Assembly (NCBI RefSeq): GCF_022603395.1
Contig: NZ_JAIBKA010000001.1
Coordinates: 556,058-620,057 of the forward strand
DNA from: Desulfoferrobacter suflitae
Lineage (GTDB): Bacteria; Desulfobacterota; Syntrophobacteria; Syntrophobacterales; Syntrophobacteraceae
Length of the DNA stretch: 64,000 nucleotides
Direction of reading: 5' to 3'
The position numbers were made by a program, and so were the translations under genes. The stretch's first letter is position 1; the number at the start of each line of letters is the position of its first letter. Positions 62,815 to 64,000 of the stretch are shown in pieces. The notes beneath the pieces are model-generated. The model was not told where the DNA came from. It was given only the letters and a program-made list of their open reading frames with translations, and ran no database searches.

Positions 62815-64000
62815 ATGAAAAAGAAGAGAAGCTTTATCAAACTGACTCAGGCATGGGGAATTGTCTGCTTGATAGGACTTGGTGTGAGCTTTGTTGCGAT
62901 CGATACTATCAACTCCTATCGCGACCTCAAACTTCAGGCTCATCAAATTCGAACGGACTTTATTGACCGACAGAAACAGCTAGTCAAGCAGGAGGTGGAT
63001 CGTGTTGTAGACATGATTCGCTACGAAAAAACTCAGAGCGAAACCTTGACCAGGAAGACGATCAAGTCGCGAGTTTATGAGGCCTATTCCATTGCTGAAC
63101 ATATCTATCAACGCAACCATGCTACTCAGAATGAGATGGAAATTCAGCAAATGATTCTGGATGCATTAAGACCCATACGGTTTGAGAATGGAAAAGGCTA
63201 TTACTTTATAACCCACCTGGATGGTGTAGAAGTGCTCTTTGCCGATAGACCCGAAATGGAAGGATCAAACCTGCTCAACACACAGGATATGCGCGGGCGA
63301 TACGTCATTAGAGACATGATTAAAATTGCGGAACAGTCGGGCGAAGGCTTTTATGAATACCTGTGGACCAAACCTAATGAGATAGGCAATGATTTCAAGA
63401 AAATATCTTTCATCAAACGATTTGAGCCATACGATTGGCTGATTGGGACCGGCCTGTACGTTGATGATGTTGAAAATCAGATAAAAGCGAATCTCCTCTC
63501 GGCCATCAGCAGGATACGGTTTGGCCAAGAAGGGTATATTTTTGTTAATAAATTCAATGGAGATGCGTTGGTCTCAAATGGGACCCTTTTTAATGGAACA
63601 AGGAAACTTTGGGAGATTTTCAATGACAATCCCGATAAAATGAAAGGTATTTTTGAAAAGGAATACCACGCGGCATTAAAACCTGAAGGTGACTTCATCT
63701 ATTATTCCCACATTAAATTGACCAAACCCAATGAAGAATCGCCAAAAGTATCTTTCATTTATGGGATACCCGACCTGCATTGGCTTGTCGGCGCCGGCGT
63801 GTATCTTGATGACGTGGAAACAAATATTGCTCTAATGCACGCCAAATTAAACAATCAGATAGAAAGGACCGTCATCTATTTTATCCTGATATCCACATCA
63901 CTCATTGGACTCTTTTCCTTGTTCTTCAGTTGGCTGAACCACAGACTCAAGAGCGACATGAATTTGTTTATTTCATTTTTCAAGAAGGCGGCACATTCTG
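62815..64000 (+). CDS. Membrane sensor with tandem Cache domains (3' end beyond window)
   Basis: The frame runs from an ATG at 62815 to the window edge (395 codons). After a cytoplasmic start (MKKKRSFIKL) comes a transmembrane helix (AWGIVCLIGLGVSFVAIDTI), then a long extracellular part with two sCache_2-like domains. The first contains FENGKGYYFITHLDGVEVLF and YDWLIGTGLYVDDVENQI; the second repeats it with FGQEGYIFVNKFNGDALV and LHWLVGAGVYLDDVETNI. A second helix (VIYFILISTSLIGLFSLFFS) follows. Cache sensors bind small organic ligands. The output domain (kinase, cyclase or chemotaxis) is outside the window. The coding DNA is more A+T-rich than its neighbours. Confidence 0.88.
   Translation, partial: MKKKRSFIKLTQAWGIVCLIGLGVSFVAIDTINSYRDLKLQAHQIRTDFIDRQKQLVKQEVDRVVDMIRYEKTQSETLTRKTIKSRVYEAYSIAEHIYQRNHATQNEMEIQQMILDALRPIRFENGKGYYFITHLDGVEVLFADRPEMEGSNLLNTQDMRGRYVIRDMIKIAEQSGEGFYEYLWTKPNEIGNDFKKISFIKRFEPYDWLIGTGLYVDDVENQIKANLLSAISRIRFGQEGYIFVNKFNGDALVSNGTLFNGTRKLWEIFNDNPDKMKGIFEKEYHAALKPEGDFIYYSHIKLTKPNEESPKVSFIYGIPDLHWLVGAGVYLDDVETNIALMHAKLNNQIERTVIYFILISTSLIGLFSLFFSWLNHRLKSDMNLFISFFKKAAHS

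Overview
This window looks like chromosomal DNA of a Desulfobacterota (former Deltaproteobacteria) bacterium, most probably a Syntrophobacter-type syntroph or sulfate reducer. The supports are gene-order and content clues: lysS-lolE-lolD-bamA in one run, an anaerobic cobaltochelatase (CbiK) under a B12 riboswitch, a NIL-ferredoxin, a two-gene SufC-SufB system, DUF6178 and DUF4126 families, a PaaK-type acyl-CoA ligase and a remnant of acetyl-CoA synthase. The species assignment is inference from content; no database was searched. Most of the window is dense, G+C-rich housekeeping DNA. Two stretches (about 11.0-14.5 kb and 51.9-55.6 kb) are poor in intact genes and full of fragments and repeats.

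Layout. 0-5.6 kb (minus strand): lysS, lolE, lolD, then bamA (cut by the window edge), plus a small membrane protein. 5.7-9.1 kb: envelope hypotheticals, a flippase-like membrane protein and a QueG-like iron-sulfur protein. 9.2-10.8 kb (minus): promoter, cobalamin riboswitch, intrinsic terminator, an 83-aa protein of unknown function, cbiK. 10.9-14.5 kb: tRNA-Pro followed by broken genes (helicase, phosphofructokinase, GAPDH, IS630, RAYT and ISAzo13 remnants) and one intact nucleotidyltransferase-like gene. 14.5-25 kb: YkgJ protein, then minus-strand operons (acidic protein)-valS-nadC and hflK-hflC-glycosyltransferase-response regulator-GT39. 25.5-28.8 kb: two UspA proteins, a sugar-nucleotide epimerase, an M24 peptidase. 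28.9-32.3 kb: NIL-ferredoxin, NifU-like scaffold, mnmA and mtaB, which look like a tRNA-thiolation and Fe-S operon. 32.3-36.6 kb: DUF6178, SufC-SufB and a secreted hypothetical. 36.7-43.3 kb (minus): DUF4126 protein, two dynamin-like GTPases, a PLDc_N micro-membrane protein and PpiD in one tight run. 43.6-51.6 kb: rpsF-rpsR-DUF2232-rplI-dnaB, then paaK-hflX, then ribF. 51.8 kb: tRNA-Leu. 52.8-64 kb: a secreted eight-repeat protein, a secreted PHP-fold protein, a DksA/TraR protein, a PHP-glycosyltransferase fusion with phosphatidylserine decarboxylase and a methyltransferase, and the start of a double-Cache sensor.

The genes point to an envelope-building cell (BamA, LolDE, PpiD, Psd, flippase-like and glycosyltransferase genes) with heavy Fe-S and corrinoid use. 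The best candidates for something undescribed are the DUF4126/twin-GTPase/PLDc_N membrane cluster, the CxxC-type MnmA coupled to a NifU scaffold without a cysteine desulfurase, the riboswitch-controlled 83-aa protein ahead of cbiK, an hflX gene that appears to start at AUC, and a palindromic repeat family present four times in the window.
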